A DNA stretch of 64,000 nucleotides from Bilabrum cf. latius (Eukaryota > Bigyra: Bicosoecida > Bigyra > Bicosoecida). Numbering within the stretch: position 1 is the first letter of the stretch; the number at the start of each line of letters is the position of its first letter. The notes beneath the pieces are model-generated. The model was given only the letters and a program-made list of their open reading frames with translations. It was not told the DNA's origin and ran no database searches. Location of the stretch: contig OZ237769.1 of NCBI GenBank assembly GCA_965178125.1, forward strand, positions 124,001-188,000. Direction: 5' to 3'. The position numbers and the translations under genes were made by a program. Of this stretch, positions 1-12,976 are shown in pieces.

Positions 1-265
1 GGTCGGGGAGCTTGCGGAGAGGAGGCAGAGGGCACTGGGGCCTGGTGACGTTGTGCTGATGGACTTTAGCATGCCTCGGATGGGGGGTGACAGGTGCACG
101 AGGTGCATCAGGATGGATCCGATGCTGGACGGTGTGCGCGTGATCGGAGTGACTGGGAACGTGCTGATCGAGGACCAGAACAAGCTGCGGAGGGCGGGGG
201 CAGAGAAGGTGCTGCCCAAGCCGGTGCGGCGCGCGATCCTTCGGGAGGCCCTGAAGCCGCCCGAG
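1..265 (+). repeat. Inverted repeat, left arm
   Basis: The left arm of an inverted duplication pairs base 1 with base 1020 on the opposite strand and continues beyond the window edge. Identity is about 99 percent over 261 bases. The arms lie in the receiver-coding ends of two convergent histidine-kinase genes. Confidence 0.95.
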
Positions 266-397
266 GTTGAGAAGCGCAGCACAAACGAGCGATCAAGTTT
301 ATCTGACCAGGCAGACGCCTCACCGAGTAGTCGGTTGGCGTACTCCGGACAGAAGGCTGGAGGAGGCGTGGGGTAGCTTGGACAGCCATTGTCATGA
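2..397 (+). CDS. Hybrid histidine kinase, C-terminal receiver domain (5' partial, second copy)
   Basis: This is the 3' end of a gene running in from the left edge. The visible 131 codons hold the second half of a response-regulator receiver: the phospho-acceptor Asp in LMDFSMP (about position 62), the conserved Thr in VIGVTGN, and the conserved Lys in KVLPKPV. One TAG at 374 lies inside the frame, and TGA at 395 ends it. The first 265 bases match the end of the opposite-strand gene (756-1020) with three differences through the first 261 bases, all at silent third codon positions. After PPE the C-terminal tails differ completely. Inference: this is a recent paralogue of the 648-12326 kinase in convergent orientation, still under selection. 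Whether it carries a whole kinase upstream cannot be seen. Confidence 0.85.
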
Positions 398-647
398 CTC
401 ATGACTCATGTAAATTGTGGCATGCGCTAGGATCTGTGATCAAACAATCTCGTAGGCTGGTAGTTTATACGAGAGCGTTCAGTAACAAATATCCATAAAT
501 GTTGACCCACCAGTACAGTTGCCCGTCAATCCAAAAAATAAAAATTAGGATCAGGAATCCATGATTCAGGATGGTGCTAAGAACAAAGGCAAAAAGAAGC
601 ACAATTCAAAGTTGAACATCCGTGGACGTTGCAGATCCACGCCAGGA
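398..647. other. Convergent 3' intergenic region
   Basis: This is the AT-richer gap between two convergent stop codons. An AATAAA hexamer sits at 537-542 on the plus strand, 140 bases after the plus-strand stop, and could serve as a polyadenylation signal. No gene is seen. Confidence 0.5.
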
Positions 648-3600
648 TCAGCTTCCGACACGGTACCCAATGAGCTGCCTCTTGTCGGGCGAGCGTTCCT
701 GATCGGCATCGGAAGAGCTGGCATGGCTGGCGCTTGATTCCTCCCTTTCTCCCAACTCTGGCGGCTTCAGGGCCTCCCGAAGGATCGCGCGCCGCACCGG
801 CTTGGGCAGCACCTTCTCTGCCCCCGCCCTCCGCAGCTTGTTCTGGTCCTCGATCAGCACGTTCCCAGTCACTCCGATCACGCGCACGCCGTCCAGCATC
901 GGATCCATCCTGATGCATCTCGTGCACCTGTCACCCCCCATCCGAGGCATGCTAAAGTCCATCAGCACAACGTCACCAGGCCCCAGTGCCCTCTGCCTCC
1001 TCTCCGCTAGCTCCCCGACCGAGTCGTCCGATGGACCAGCAGTCACACCTTGCCCGAGTCCGCCCGCCTCCGTGGGAGTGTTGGTCTCCTCGTCGATGCC
1101 CTGCAGTGCCGGCGTCAGCGGCGCACCGGGACCTTCGCTGTCCGTGCCGTCCGACCCCGCACGCCGCCAACGACGATCATGGGACTGCCCTTCTTTGCCC
1201 ACGAAAGACTCGTGGCTGTCCCCGGCAAGCAGAGCAGCAGCCGACCGCTTGCCCCCCGCATGAGAAGACGTTGTGGTAGAGCCCTTCACTTCCACCCAAC
1301 CTCCCGCTTGCCAGTACCTTCCCCGCGCATAGATCCCCACGCGCATCTCCCGCTCAAGCACACGGCGCATCTGCCGGTGCCTTGGCATACCCCCACTGCT
1401 AGCCACGGCCCGCAACAGACTGGCAGGCACGCCCAGCACCCGCAGTGCATCCAGCCCATCCGTGGCCTCCAGCACCACTGGCACACCCAGCTTGCGCACC
1501 GCCGAGGAGATGTATCTACGGTTCGACCGCTCGTCGTCCACGCACAGCACGCGCATGGGGAGGCCAGCAGGTGGCTACCCGTATCCCGACACGCCTCGAG
1601 GCACAATGCCCGCACCCCCACGCGGAGTGGCAATTTGCCCCGGTAGTATGTGGGACGGTACAGCCGCTCGCAGCACGTGCGAGGGCTCCTCCCGCATGGA
1701 CCGCCCCTCCCGTGATGCAGTCAGATCCTGATGCCCGCTGCTGCCCCTGCTGGACTGCCCTTCGTGTCCAGCAGTACTCCCTACCTGCCCGACCACGCCG
1801 TCTTGCCCCATCTGGATGGGAGTACCAGGATCAGAGCGGGGGTCACTTATTGCTGTAGCGTCAGTGGGCAGCATGTGGGTCGCGTTGAGCTGCGTCGCTC
1901 GCTGCATGAGTGCTTTCATCCAGCTGGAGCCACCAGGGCCGATCTGCTGCAGTGCGCGGCGGATGGAGGCAGTGGTCTCTGAGTCGAACCCCCCACTATA
2001 CACAGCACCACCAGCGGTAATTCTGCGAGAATCAGTGTTATTGAATGCGAAAGCAGCCGAACGAGTTGGGCTTGGCAGGAGGAGCTGCCCCGGCGCACCC
2101 CCTGCTGATAAATTGCCGGACTGCCTGCGTGAAAGGAGGAGCCCTCCACTAGTCATCGATGTCCTCGCAGTGTGCGGCGCACTTGTACCACCAGTCTTGC
2201 CAACACTCTACCATGCATGCAGGTGCCCCGAGGACGCGTTGGCACCACCTCGTGTTGACGAGGATCGTTCGAGAGCGCGATTAACGTGGCGGGCGAATAC
2301 AGAGTCTGGCATCTCGGTGGCCACACCAGTGAGAGCTGCACTTGTTGCGATTCCATTCACTGCCTTAGCAACGCTAGCAGAACGAGGTGTGACAGCTTGA
2401 GTAGGAACATCGGGGCTTGGCTCTGCCGCTGACTCCTCCAGACCGCTGGGAGGGGCAGCTGCCGACTGGCATCGCACCCACGCCCAGAATATGCTGCCGT
2501 GACCAGGCGCCGACAAGAAGCCGCACACGCCCCCGTGCAGCTTCACGATGCTCTCCGTGATGGCCAGTCCCAGCCCACTGCCCTTGCCTCCCTGCTGCAG
2601 ATTCGCGTCGATCTGCGAGAAGGGCTTGAACAGCTTGTGCCTCGCCGAGGCCTGCACACCCACGCCCCGGTCCCAGACCCAGAAACTGACCATGCGGAAC
2701 TTGCGGGCCTCGGCCGCCAGCTTGGCCATGTGTCTCACCATGCGCCTCAGTCGCCTGGTGCTGCACGACTTGCTGACCTCTGCGAGCTGCTTGCTGGTGG
2801 CCACGTTTTTCCAGCTCTGCCTGGGGCGCGTCTGTTTTCCGCTTCGAAGCTGGCCGCCAGATAGCACTGCTTGCTCGCTGGTGGCTGCTCTGCCTCGAAG
2901 TGCATCGCTCTCGGATACCACCTGCATGGGTTTCACGGAGCCCTGTGTTCCTAGCTGAGAGGGGCTGGATTTAAAACTTGCTCCGCCGTTTGTGCCGATG
3001 CCGGTGCCCGTTCCGCTGGTGTCATGTGCAAACTGCTGCGGTGGATCCAACGAGCGGTCGCCTGTTCCAGCTGAAGCAGACCTATTTGGGCCACTGTCCT
3101 TGCGCAAATTGCCATCATCGCCGACACGGTCTTCATTCCTGCCCTAAATCATGGGAACGCTCGCATACTTTGGGAGGGTTCCGGATCCGTTTACACCGCT
3201 CCCTCGGCTGCCGCGGCTGCTGGCGCTCCCTGCTCTGTTCCTAATAGACAGCAAGGCATTCTTGCCGCTGGAATCGCCTTGCGACTTCACTTCAGAGATT
3301 CTGCCACTAGCCGCGCGCTTGCCATTCCGTTTGAAGGAGCGGCGTCTCTGCTTTCGGCCGGACTCGCCGTGCCCCAGCGTCTGTAGCTGCCTGTGCACAT
3401 CCTAGACGTCTTTCCTCATCCTTCTTAGCACAGCTGCAGCCGCCCTTCCCGCTTGCTGTGCCAGCCAGCTGCCCAGCAGCACCGCCACCTGACCCTTGCT
3501 GCCTTTGGAAGCACTGAGCACCAACGGCTGCAGCTTGGACCGGAGTGCCTCCCCCAGCTTAGATTTGAAATCAGACATCTTCGACTGCGCGCTAGCGATG

Positions 3601-6600
3601 ACGAGCCCCCGGTCCTTGAGAATCTATGAAGGCTGCTGCTCTTTCTCTCTTAGGTTGTCTTGTAGGATTTCATCGTTGCCAGCTGCTAACAGCCCAGGCG
3701 TTTGTTTCGCAACACTCTACCTCTGCATTCCCTTGTGCTTGCTACCCAAGGCATCTTGCGACGAACTATTTCCGCCTTCCGTGCCATCAGACTAGCACGC
3801 TAGCATGACGTCGAGCGGCGTGCCGTCCTACAGCAGAGTGACCGCACCGGCCTTGCTGAATGATTCACCTGCATCTGCTGGGCTCCTTGATATTTTCCCT
3901 CTGTCACGCACAATACCCCCCTCACTCTGTGGAACGGCGTACCACCCTTGCTGCAGCAGAGGGTCCGGCTCGATCGTGCCATACAGCTCCTGCAGTACGC
4001 CACCGTCAGTCGCATGGCCCCCCAGCTGCCGCCGCATCTGCACGCGCAGCACCTGTCTCAGTTGCTCGAACATGGCATGCAGCCCCTGCCTCCTGCTCGA
4101 CCCCAGTATGCCCTGCTTGTGCATGGCCACGTGGTCCCACAGAGGGGGAGGCAGCTCGCTGGTGCCCACCACAACCAAGGCATCGCCCATGTCTCCCTTG
4201 GAGGCCAGGGAGCGGGGCATAGAGGATTGTAGTGGGCTGACAGCGAGAATAGGACGGCTTCTGAAATCACGCACATCTGATCTAGACCGAGATTCTGCGC
4301 CCACCAGCACTCCACTGTCAGCAAAGCTGGCGAATAGCGAATCCTCGTCGGTCCGTGTCTCCGCATGAGCTCCAGATTGCACCCCAGAGTTTGCTGCATT
4401 GGAGGAGTGCAGACCGTGAGTTGTGGCAGCACGATGGTTCTACTCCCTCGTGGATGTATCACTCGCTCCGCTCATCTCTGCTGCTCGACGCCTCGTCCCC
4501 ATGCGCATGGCATGAGCCGCCGTAGCTGGTGTCCCCTCTTCTGCCGTGGCTCGCACTCGGAGATGATGCATGCTGGGACCGGCTAGCTCGTCCTGGTTGT
4601 CCTGGTCATCCTGATCGTCCTCCATGCTCCTCGCACCGACTTCGCCTCCCCGGATGACGTGATCCAGCATGCCCGGTGTCATGTCTCCTCCGAACATGGA
4701 GTCGCCGGCTGACATGCCTCCATCGATTGACCCGCCGCCCACGCTCTCGTCCATCGAGTCGAGGCGTCGCTGAAGAGCGGCACGCTGCTTGTCGGGCGCG
4801 AAGTTAGGAGCAGGGGCAGGCGCACTGCTGACTCGGTGAGCGTAGGAGCCAGGTCCTAACCCGCGTGCCCCGTGTTTCTAAAACCGGCGAAGCTCTCGGG
4901 ATCCCGTGATCTGCTCCGCGGTGTGGCTCGCATCCGAGGCTGCTGACAGGTGCCTATCGCGGGCGAAGGACCCAGTGCTGCTGGATTGCCTGGACCCGGA
5001 GTCCACTACTTGAACGACTGTGGCCACGGGCTGGCCCATGGAATTTGTGCCTCTGTCTCTGGCACGCACTGCATGGGGCGAAGATTGTGGAGCCAATCGA
5101 CTCACTGGGCTGGGCGTGGGCGAAGAGGCAATTGGCGAGGCGGATGCCGGCCCAGCGGATGTCTATAAAGAGGCAGTTTGTGCAGCACTGGCACCGCTTC
5201 CACTAGCTCCAACATCCGCACTGGCACCGCTTCCACTAGCTCCAACATCCGCACTGGCACCGCTTCCACTAGCTCCAACATCCGCACTGGCACCGCTGGA
5301 TGGGGTGTGGCCTGCCAGCATCGAACCCGATGCCTGCATTCCAAGCATATCCTACGAACCGCCCTCAGCCGATCCGGAACCAGACTCTGCGCTGGTCAAG
5401 TCACGGATAGCCTCGTTTCTGTGCTCTCCACTGCTGCTTTCGCTGCTGCTGCTTCGATTTAATGAAGACCGAGGCTGCCCGCTGGCCGCCTCAAGAACGC
5501 GCAGCACCTGCACATTCTGTTCCTGACCCCGCTAATCATGGCGGGCCGGGTCGCTCCGTGTTCTTCCGCGAGCGGCAGCTTGATCTGCTCCACGTACCGT
5601 ATACATAGCGCGCTGCGGCGATCTGACGCTCAGAATGCCCCCATGCCCACTGCTCATCTACAACACGTCGCTGGAATCCGCTTCGGGCTCCGCTGCCAGC
5701 TACTGCTCCTCAGGCCTCAACGGCACCTCAGCGACCCTGACCCGTCTCACCTAGCCTGAATCGAGCGATCTAGAGCCCTTGGGACACCCCGCCTCGCGTC
5801 CGCGCACGAACGGCAAGGGACCGACACCGGAACTGGCTCTGTCGTTGTCCGACGGTTGCCTCGCGCTCAGTATATCGGAGGTTTCATTCGCGTGTCGATT
5901 CGGCCCCAGCAGACCGGCCACTGAGGGCGCACGGGCGGTCCGCTGCCGTGAAAGCTAGCTTTCCATTGGCACACGCCCCAGCACGAGGGGTTGGACACCG
6001 TTCCTCTGTGAAGAATAATGCTCCCCGACTGAGTGTGACGAGTGAGCTTGCATGGACATGAGTGCGACAGCAGCCTCAGCATCGCTGTGGTCGATCGAAC
6101 CGGACGTGGCGACTCGACTCAGTTTTGAGGGAACGTGTTGCTGCTTGCGGCTGGATGGAGCAGGGGCCCGACTGGGGTTCCTGTGGACAGCGGCCCGGCC
6201 GCGCGCACTGGTGGGGGTGGACTGCGACCGGTAGTGCATGCTCGTCCTGCTATCCTACCGCCTTGCAGCCCTGGCTGTGCCAAGCACGCCGCCACGCTCG
6301 CCGCCCCTTGATAATACTGAGGAGGAGTTGTACGACGGCTCCTCCAAGGCGTAAGACGGTTTTAAGCTGGATCCAGACCGGCGTGACTCGGATTCCCGCA
6401 TTGCCGAGTGCCCCCTGACGAGGCCCATGCGCCGGCTTGAGCTGCCCTACCGGATGCGGGCATTGCCACTACGAGACCGCTATTTGCGGATCGATATCCT
6501 GGACTTTTCCGAGGCAATTGCGTCTGCTTTAAGCCTTGCAGCGGTGAACTTGACTCCGTTGGAGGCGAAGTTGGCCTGGCACTGCTGCAGCCGAGGGAAG

Positions 6601-9600
6601 TCGCACACCTCCTGCGGCAGGTTGATCTCGTCAATCCGCTGGATGGAGACTTCCAGCACATGCAGGAGGGAGCCGACGCTGCTGGTCGCAGCAGCCAGCT
6701 GCAGCTGCAAGTTGCCTTGTTGCTGCCTTTGCTTCGAGACCTTCCTACTCCTCTTGGGCTTCTTCGCTGGCTAACTCTCCGCCTGGCGCCTGGTGCGCGT
6801 GTCGCTGGATGACGCAAGGATCGCCCCTTGCGTGGTGTCCAACCCGGAGTTGCCAGCGCCAGTGAGGGGTGGTTCCTTCTGTGTGAGATAGGTAGATGTA
6901 CCCACTGACGAGGCTGCTCTGCCGCGAGATGCACTGGAGGCCTTGGCGTCTCCCTGCGAGGCGGCGGGAGGCATGCCATGCCGGGTCTCCCGGCCTGCAG
7001 TCAGTGGCAGCCGAGCGCGGGCCTCCGATGAGTCTGCCGCGGCACCCTTCGGTGACCGTGTCGTCGAAGTCCCGAATGGAAGTATATCTTGATCAGTGGC
7101 CTGGGCACCTTGGTCCATTGGAGCATTAGGGCCAGCATCAGGACTGTCACCGGGACCTGGTGGACGCATATTAGTCCTGCCAGTGGTTCGCTCGCCCTTA
7201 CCGGCCGCACCAATATCATCGACACTGCTGCTGCTACGCGTCTCCCCGGCCTCCTCTCCCTCTCCCTCTCCCTCGGTGCCTTCCCCCTCCATTTCACCCT
7301 CGCTCTCCAGCATCGAGTCGTCACCCCCCTCATCGATGCCAACAAGCTCGATCCCATGCAGGCTGGACGGCTGGTTCAGAGCGCCCGCCACCGCCTGGAA
7401 CAGGAACGCAGCCAGCGACGGGTTCAGCAGCACTCCCTTCAGCGACTGAAGCTCACGGGACCGATCACTCCGCAAGTCCGCCAGCCCATCCCCCCACTCG
7501 CTGATCGACACGTCGCGCACCATCGCGAACGCTCGGAACGCCCGACTCACGGCCCGCCGCAGCTGCGTGGACAGCTCGACCGGCTTGAACTCCATCTTCA
7601 GCCGACCCGACTGCGCGGCCTCGAGCGACACCATGTCCCGCAGCACGGTCTGGATGCTGTCCGCGCTGGCCGACATGCTGGGGGCCGTGTCCTTGCGCAG
7701 CTGCCGCAGACCGGCCCGCACTTCTCTGGGCGGCAGTGGAGACAGTCCGCTGCTCTTCACCAGGATGGCAACTGCCTCCAGGCACAGGGCAGGGTCGGCG
7801 GATTGGGCAGCATGCTTGAGTTTTGAGGCGGTGTCCTTGTTGCCGGTCCTCGACCTAGAGGGAGACCGGGTCCGGCTTCTGCTTTTGGGACTTGTGCTGC
7901 TAGATTCATCGATAGGCTTGGAACTGCTTCCACTCGACGATTTCTCGACCTATGACGTGCTGGAGCTGGCGGCAGGGCCGGTTGACTCGGCCCCTTGCGA
8001 CCACATGGAATCGGCTCCGACGGCGTGCTTCGGCCTGCTGGACCGCTTTGCTCCCTTCAGCAGCATCTTCTTGAGTTTCTCCTTTCTCTTCTTTAGCTCT
8101 CCCTTGGTCTTGAACAGGTCCACCTCGAACTTGCGGTAGGCCAGCAGCTCGTCCTCCACGTCCTCCAGAGAGAGAGTCAGCGCGTTGAGCGGAGACAGCG
8201 TGTCGTGCAGCATCAGCCGCAGCATAGCACCCAGCGCCCTCCGCTTGCCCTCGGCCCCCGCCGTCGACTGCCGCACCTCCACCACCCGGGCCACGTGCCT
8301 TGCCAACAAGACAGCCATCAAAATGTAGCAGCACGGCACGATCAACCTGGCGAGTAAGAAAGACCGTGCTCTCGCCGACATGCACTGCTCGGACGATGGG
8401 ATGGCTCCCTCGCTGAACTCGAATTGCGTCCACACTACACGACTCGCCACTGCCTGCGCTAGCAAGGGTGCGGGCGGCATGGCTACCACCGGCATTCCAA
8501 GTGCTTCCGCAGATACGACTGTGTCGTTGTGTGCAGGGTCAGAATCGTAGTCGATGTGACCAGATTCGAGTTCCATGCAGTTGAAGTGATACCGCAACTG
8601 AGACAGACCATTCGATGCTCCTGGCAAAATTTGGGCCTGCAGTGGAGAGTGGATGTGCTCTGGCCCATTCCCATGCTCTTCTTCATCTTCTTCATCATGC
8701 CCGTGATCTTGCACACTGCTTGCGTTGAAGTGCTTGTGGCACTCGGCACCCAGCAGCATCGCCACCGCGCCGTGTCCCAGGTCCTGCATGCTCGTGTCCA
8801 GGTCCAGCAGCTCCAGCGACCTCTCGAACCGAGTCCTGCTCCTGGGGAACACAGAGGGGTTGCGGCGGACCACTGCGCCTGCGGCTGCGGCTGCAAGTGT
8901 GATGCCCAGCTGGTGGGTGCGGCACTCCAGCTGGTAGGTTGGTATGCCGAGCCAGAACAGCTCTGTAACAACAATGAGGAGTAACAGCACCTTGAGCCAG
9001 ATCAGCAGCCTCTGCTGGGACAGGAGCAGGCTGGCATAGGTGAAGGCCCGAGAGTCCTCCCCGCCCTCCCCCTCGTCCTCGTCCCCTCCCTGGCCCCCGA
9101 TCCTGTATCCATAGCCAGTGTCCTGGCCCTTCCGTCTACCTCCTCGCTTGACGTGCGCGTCAGCCTAGTCTTCAATAGCGTCAGTAGTGGCGAATACAGC
9201 GCTGCGGTGCGCAATTGATGCCGCATCGGTGCCCGTTGCGAGCAGCTCGGCACCCCGTTCAGAAGCCCCAGTGCCCGCGCGGCTCCTAAACGACCGGCCA
9301 GGACTTGGCGCCCACCCGTGGTCTCCCGGTGCAACTTTGGCGCCTGCAACTGACTCGTGGGCCTGAATCAGGGTCTGAGGGTCTGGCACGGTGGGGCCAC
9401 CACCCATACTCCTCCCCTGCTGCTGGCTCTGGTACATAGTGCTCACGCCCCGGAGCTTGCTCTTGGACCCAGATCCGTTGCTTGCGCTCGCACTCGGCTT
9501 CGTCGGCCCGCTCCTGAGGGTCGCAGAGGGCGAGCTGAGGGCATTGTCGAGGGCATCGTCATCCTCCGCACCCGGATCGTTGGGGACCGCTGCCGCTAGA

Positions 9601-12326
9601 GCATGCGCGGCCTTGACCTGCTTCTTGGTGAGTGCATCGGACTGCAGCGCAACACGGCTCCAGAGCTCGACGTTCTACAGGCGACTGCGCCGGGCCGCGG
9701 CGGCCTGTGACCCAGAATTCGCCAGTGTGACGATGGTTCGAATCGAAGTGCGCCGCCCCCTTGCACGTCCTACAGCCCGGTCCCAGCAGCCCCAGCACCA
9801 GCGTGACTCACGCTGCGGTCGCCTCTGTCTTGAGTTCCTGCTTCGACTCCCACGGGTATACCGAGACGGTCGCTGTCTTGCACTGTCACTACCGCAATCC
9901 ATGCACGCGGTGCAGCAGCAAATACCGCACAGTCGAAAGGGTGCACAGATGGACGCGTCCGCATCACTTGCCCTGCGCCGAGACCCCGTGATGCCGACTC
10001 CAGGCCCCAGCTCACCTTCGGGGTCCTCTTCGCTGCCACCGAACGAACGAAGACCCGCAGATGCCGATCCAGGAGAAATGCCTTCTTCCTCGTCCTCTTC
10101 TTCCCCCCCCTCCTCAGAGTGGCCAGCGGGCCCCGCCTCGTCCCCACGGGCAGATCCTCCGCTCGCTGTGGCAACCTCAACAGCGCCCTGACCTGCCGCA
10201 CCCAACTGTGCAGCCGAGCTGCTCAATTCCATATCGTGTCCTCCATGCTTGTTGGTTGCAGATTGGAACCTAACTCTGTTGCCCAGCCGGTGCCGCGCGT
10301 GCCTCGGTCTCTCTGCTGACTCAACGTCAGTGTCGGATATTCCAGTATCGGACACATCGCTCTCTTCGCCGCGCTCTGGCCCCGCCCCACCGGGGGCTCC
10401 GGACGGCGCTTTCCCATTATGCATGGATGGATGCTTCCTGTTGATGATGGACAGCCCACGGCCCTGGCGTCTCCCCGGCAAGTCATGGAGGGCTTGTTCC
10501 TCGGAGCGCTCAGTGCTCGAATCGTCCTTGTCCTTCTCCCCTAGCTCCGGCGTGCAGTCCCAGCTGCCCCCACAAAAGGCATCGCTGAATGCGTCTGCAA
10601 TGCCTATTCCGACGCATGTAAATGCCACGCAAGGCGGGTCTAGCCTGTTGACACCGCCAGGCATGCGAGATGCATCGCAGCAGATGCAGGTGACTGTATC
10701 CCAGCAAACCGCGCATGCACTGGTGCAAGCATCGTCGCCCTCTGCTGCGTCATTGCCCTTTCCCGCTTCGGCGCCCATCGCGCCGGTCCCGCCCAGGAGC
10801 CCTGCCCCACGCCCCCCACCGCCCACACCCACCACAACATCGCCGTCATCCTCCTCTTCATCCTCCGCGCCCTTCTCCACCAGCCCCCGCCTGTCGCACA
10901 GCACGCACCTCCCGCAGGTGTCGATCCACCAGTCCTGCAGCCACCAGCCAGTGGATGCCCTCGTGCCTCTGGGCCTGGGCCGGGGAGCGGCGAGGAACAG
11001 CAACAGCCCGATGAAACTCAAGTTGAAGAGAACCCTGACGATCCCCTGCTGCGCCTGAGTCGTGCCGATCGCGTCGATGGCATCGTCTGGGTGTTCCATT
11101 ACCTGCACGCTCACGAATGGGGCATTCGGATCGATCGATCCGCCGGGCAGCACATCGCCCCATAACGCCCTGGCTGCAGCCAGCTCCACCACGCTGGGCG
11201 GCCGCACGCCATCGAGGTGCATGGGTGCGGATGCATTGTACTGCGATGCATTCAACTGCAGCGCACTCGTTAACCAGGGTGGGGGTCTTCCCCCTTGCGC
11301 CCCCCCGCCTGCAATCGCGCCAATATCCTGTACCACTGACATCACCGAGGCCAGTCCCACAGCGGGGCCCATGGCAAGCGCGGGCAGCGTCACCCATCCG
11401 GCCTCGCCGCCCCCACCAGTGCCCCCATCACTGGACGATGCAATCGACCCGGTTGCCGCCGCGGTGCAAGTCCACGAAGGCAGTGATTTGGCAGCGTACA
11501 TTCCGTCCAGCCCTGTCTGCCTCGCCACCTCAAGCGCCATCTCGCCCGACTCCATCACCAGCGTGAAGAAAAACACCGTCACGATGCAAGCAATGGCCCC
11601 CTGGATGTAAAACCACCTGCTGGACGTGGCGCCGCTGATTCCCCACAGCAAGAGAGCGCTCAACGTGATGGAAAACAGTCTCGCGATGAAATCTCCGAGG
11701 GCGATCACAGCCACGGGCTCGGCCTCCCCCCAACCTGGTGTGCCCGGGCTGTGGAGCAGCTGGTCTACGGGGTAGAGAGGAACGGCCGATATGAAGTTGC
11801 GATCGATGTAGCTGCCGAATCGCACGGTCGCTAAGCCCCCAGTCCCCATCATCCAGAGCCAGAACACGCGACACGACAGGCTCGACCTGTCAGTCTGGAA
11901 GGGCAGCAGCACCAGCAGCGAGAGGATGGCCACGGCGGTGCCGCCCAGCTCGATCGTGCTTATGACATGTAACGCGGCTACTGATCGCATGTACGCGCCC
12001 AACTGACCGTACATTGTTTCAGCTCTGAGGGTCCAATGCGTGGATGCAGCGACATCCCGTGTTGCGACACGATTCCCTGTGCCGGCTTCAAATAGAGTAT
12101 TCAGGTCAGCTCCGTGTGGATCGGGTCGAAAAAATATTCTAGCTAGCGCGACTACGAAGATTATGATTACAAATACCGAACAGGCGCTGCAGCAGGTTGC
12201 TTCCCATGGCGAAGGCTTCCATGTAGCACGCTCTGGTCTTTTTTGCGCCCCGGACGTCGGCCTAGACCCACTACCCTGAAAACATCCACATGACTCTCCC
12301 TACTCGAGCCAAAGGACTGCCTGCAT
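648..12326 (-). CDS. Giant membrane hybrid sensor histidine kinase with C-terminal receiver
   Basis: One open frame of 3,892 residues, closed by TGA, with many in-frame TAGs. A TAA lies upstream of the chosen ATG; ATG 12014 is an alternative start. Hydrophobic segments include residues about 50-66, several between 110 and 450, and about 1105-1130. The H-box LHDTLSPLNA carries the likely phospho-acceptor His near residue 1374 (codon 8205-8207), followed by a typical DHp-ATPase linker. The ATPase parts are split: the N-box NFASNGVKFT is near 1919, but the G1 box WDRGVGV is near 3219, followed by the F-box LFKPF and G2 box GSGLGLAI. The receiver starts near 3593 (VLCVDDE), has its phospho-Asp near 3790 (LMDFSMP) and carries an insert of about 145 residues. 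Role: membrane-sensed phosphorelay; the ligand is unknown. Family assignment is firm, but folding across the 1,300-residue insert is inferred. Confidence 0.88.
756..1020 (-). repeat. Inverted repeat, right arm
   Basis: The right arm matches 1-265 in reverse complement. It codes for the phospho-Asp half of the receiver in the 648-12326 gene. The central 490 bases between the arms hold the two divergent C-terminal tails and the short 3' intergenic space. Confidence 0.95.
5185..5297 (-). repeat. 33-bp coding tandem repeat (three copies plus a partial one)
   Basis: Three identical 33-base units (5185-5217, 5218-5250, 5251-5283) and a partial fourth lie within the histidine-kinase insert. Each codes for 11 residues with the pattern GASADVGASGS. 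The perfect identity indicates recent slippage or unequal exchange. Confidence 0.95.
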
Positions 12327-12976
12327 TGAATGGAACGAGAGGTTCGAACGAATCCATGGATGGATAGGAATTTTGAGGTCACCATGACATGGGTCTACAC
12401 AGAGTCGTAGGTATTATAAAGGTAAACGATTCCAGTAAACTTACAAATTTATCGCCTTCCGCTTTGCCGGGGGTATGCATTTCTGCTGGGGTTGAGAAGG
12501 AGTGAGCCGCGGCGATCGTAGGAATTGCTGCCTAGTAGCCGACCAGTGCTTGATTGGCTCTATGGCCTCGTCTGGTTTAGCCGGTGCGCGCCATTCGGGC
12601 CATAGGCAATGTGTGTGACAAAGGTGGCAAACGCAGTCGGCGTTGTGGCTTTAATGTGACAGCCCAGGCCCGAATTCATCGGCTATATCGGTTTGTACAT
12701 TATGTCTTCATCTTCATTCAACTAAAAATGCAGTGCATTAAGGCGAGACCTGGCCTAGTCTTTCTAGACTAGACTCACCATGAATCTAAACTATACAGTG
12801 CTAACTACCGTGCAAACATAGGAATCTGCTGATTGCAACTTCTGACAAGACACTGCACTGCACGCACCCGCTGCCACCTCATGTAGATGCGATTGACCCA
12901 CGCACTGCTGAGGAAGAAGCTTCATGCCCCCCCCCCCCCCCCCCACTTCCCCTTCTTTCTCCCCCCCCCCCCCCTT
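12327..12976. other. Intergenic region with poly-C/poly-G tracts
   Basis: This lies between the histidine kinase start and the sialidase stop, and is AT-richer than the genes. It contains an 18-base C run (12927-12944) and a 14-base C run (12961-12974) ending two bases before the sialidase TGA, so they are G runs in the sialidase 3' UTR. A TTTATAAT-like element lies on the minus strand about 80 bases upstream of the kinase ATG. No convincing gene or tRNA is seen. Confidence 0.6.

Noticed and set aside
12335-12360. Possible tRNA T-loop (GGTTCGAAC)
   Set aside because: The flanking bases do not form a T-stem and no cloverleaf partner sequences were found. No tRNA was recognised anywhere in the window.
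12584-12772. Small plus-strand open frame in the kinase-sialidase spacer
   Set aside because: It is short, has no domain and would lie in an AT-rich intergenic region without support.
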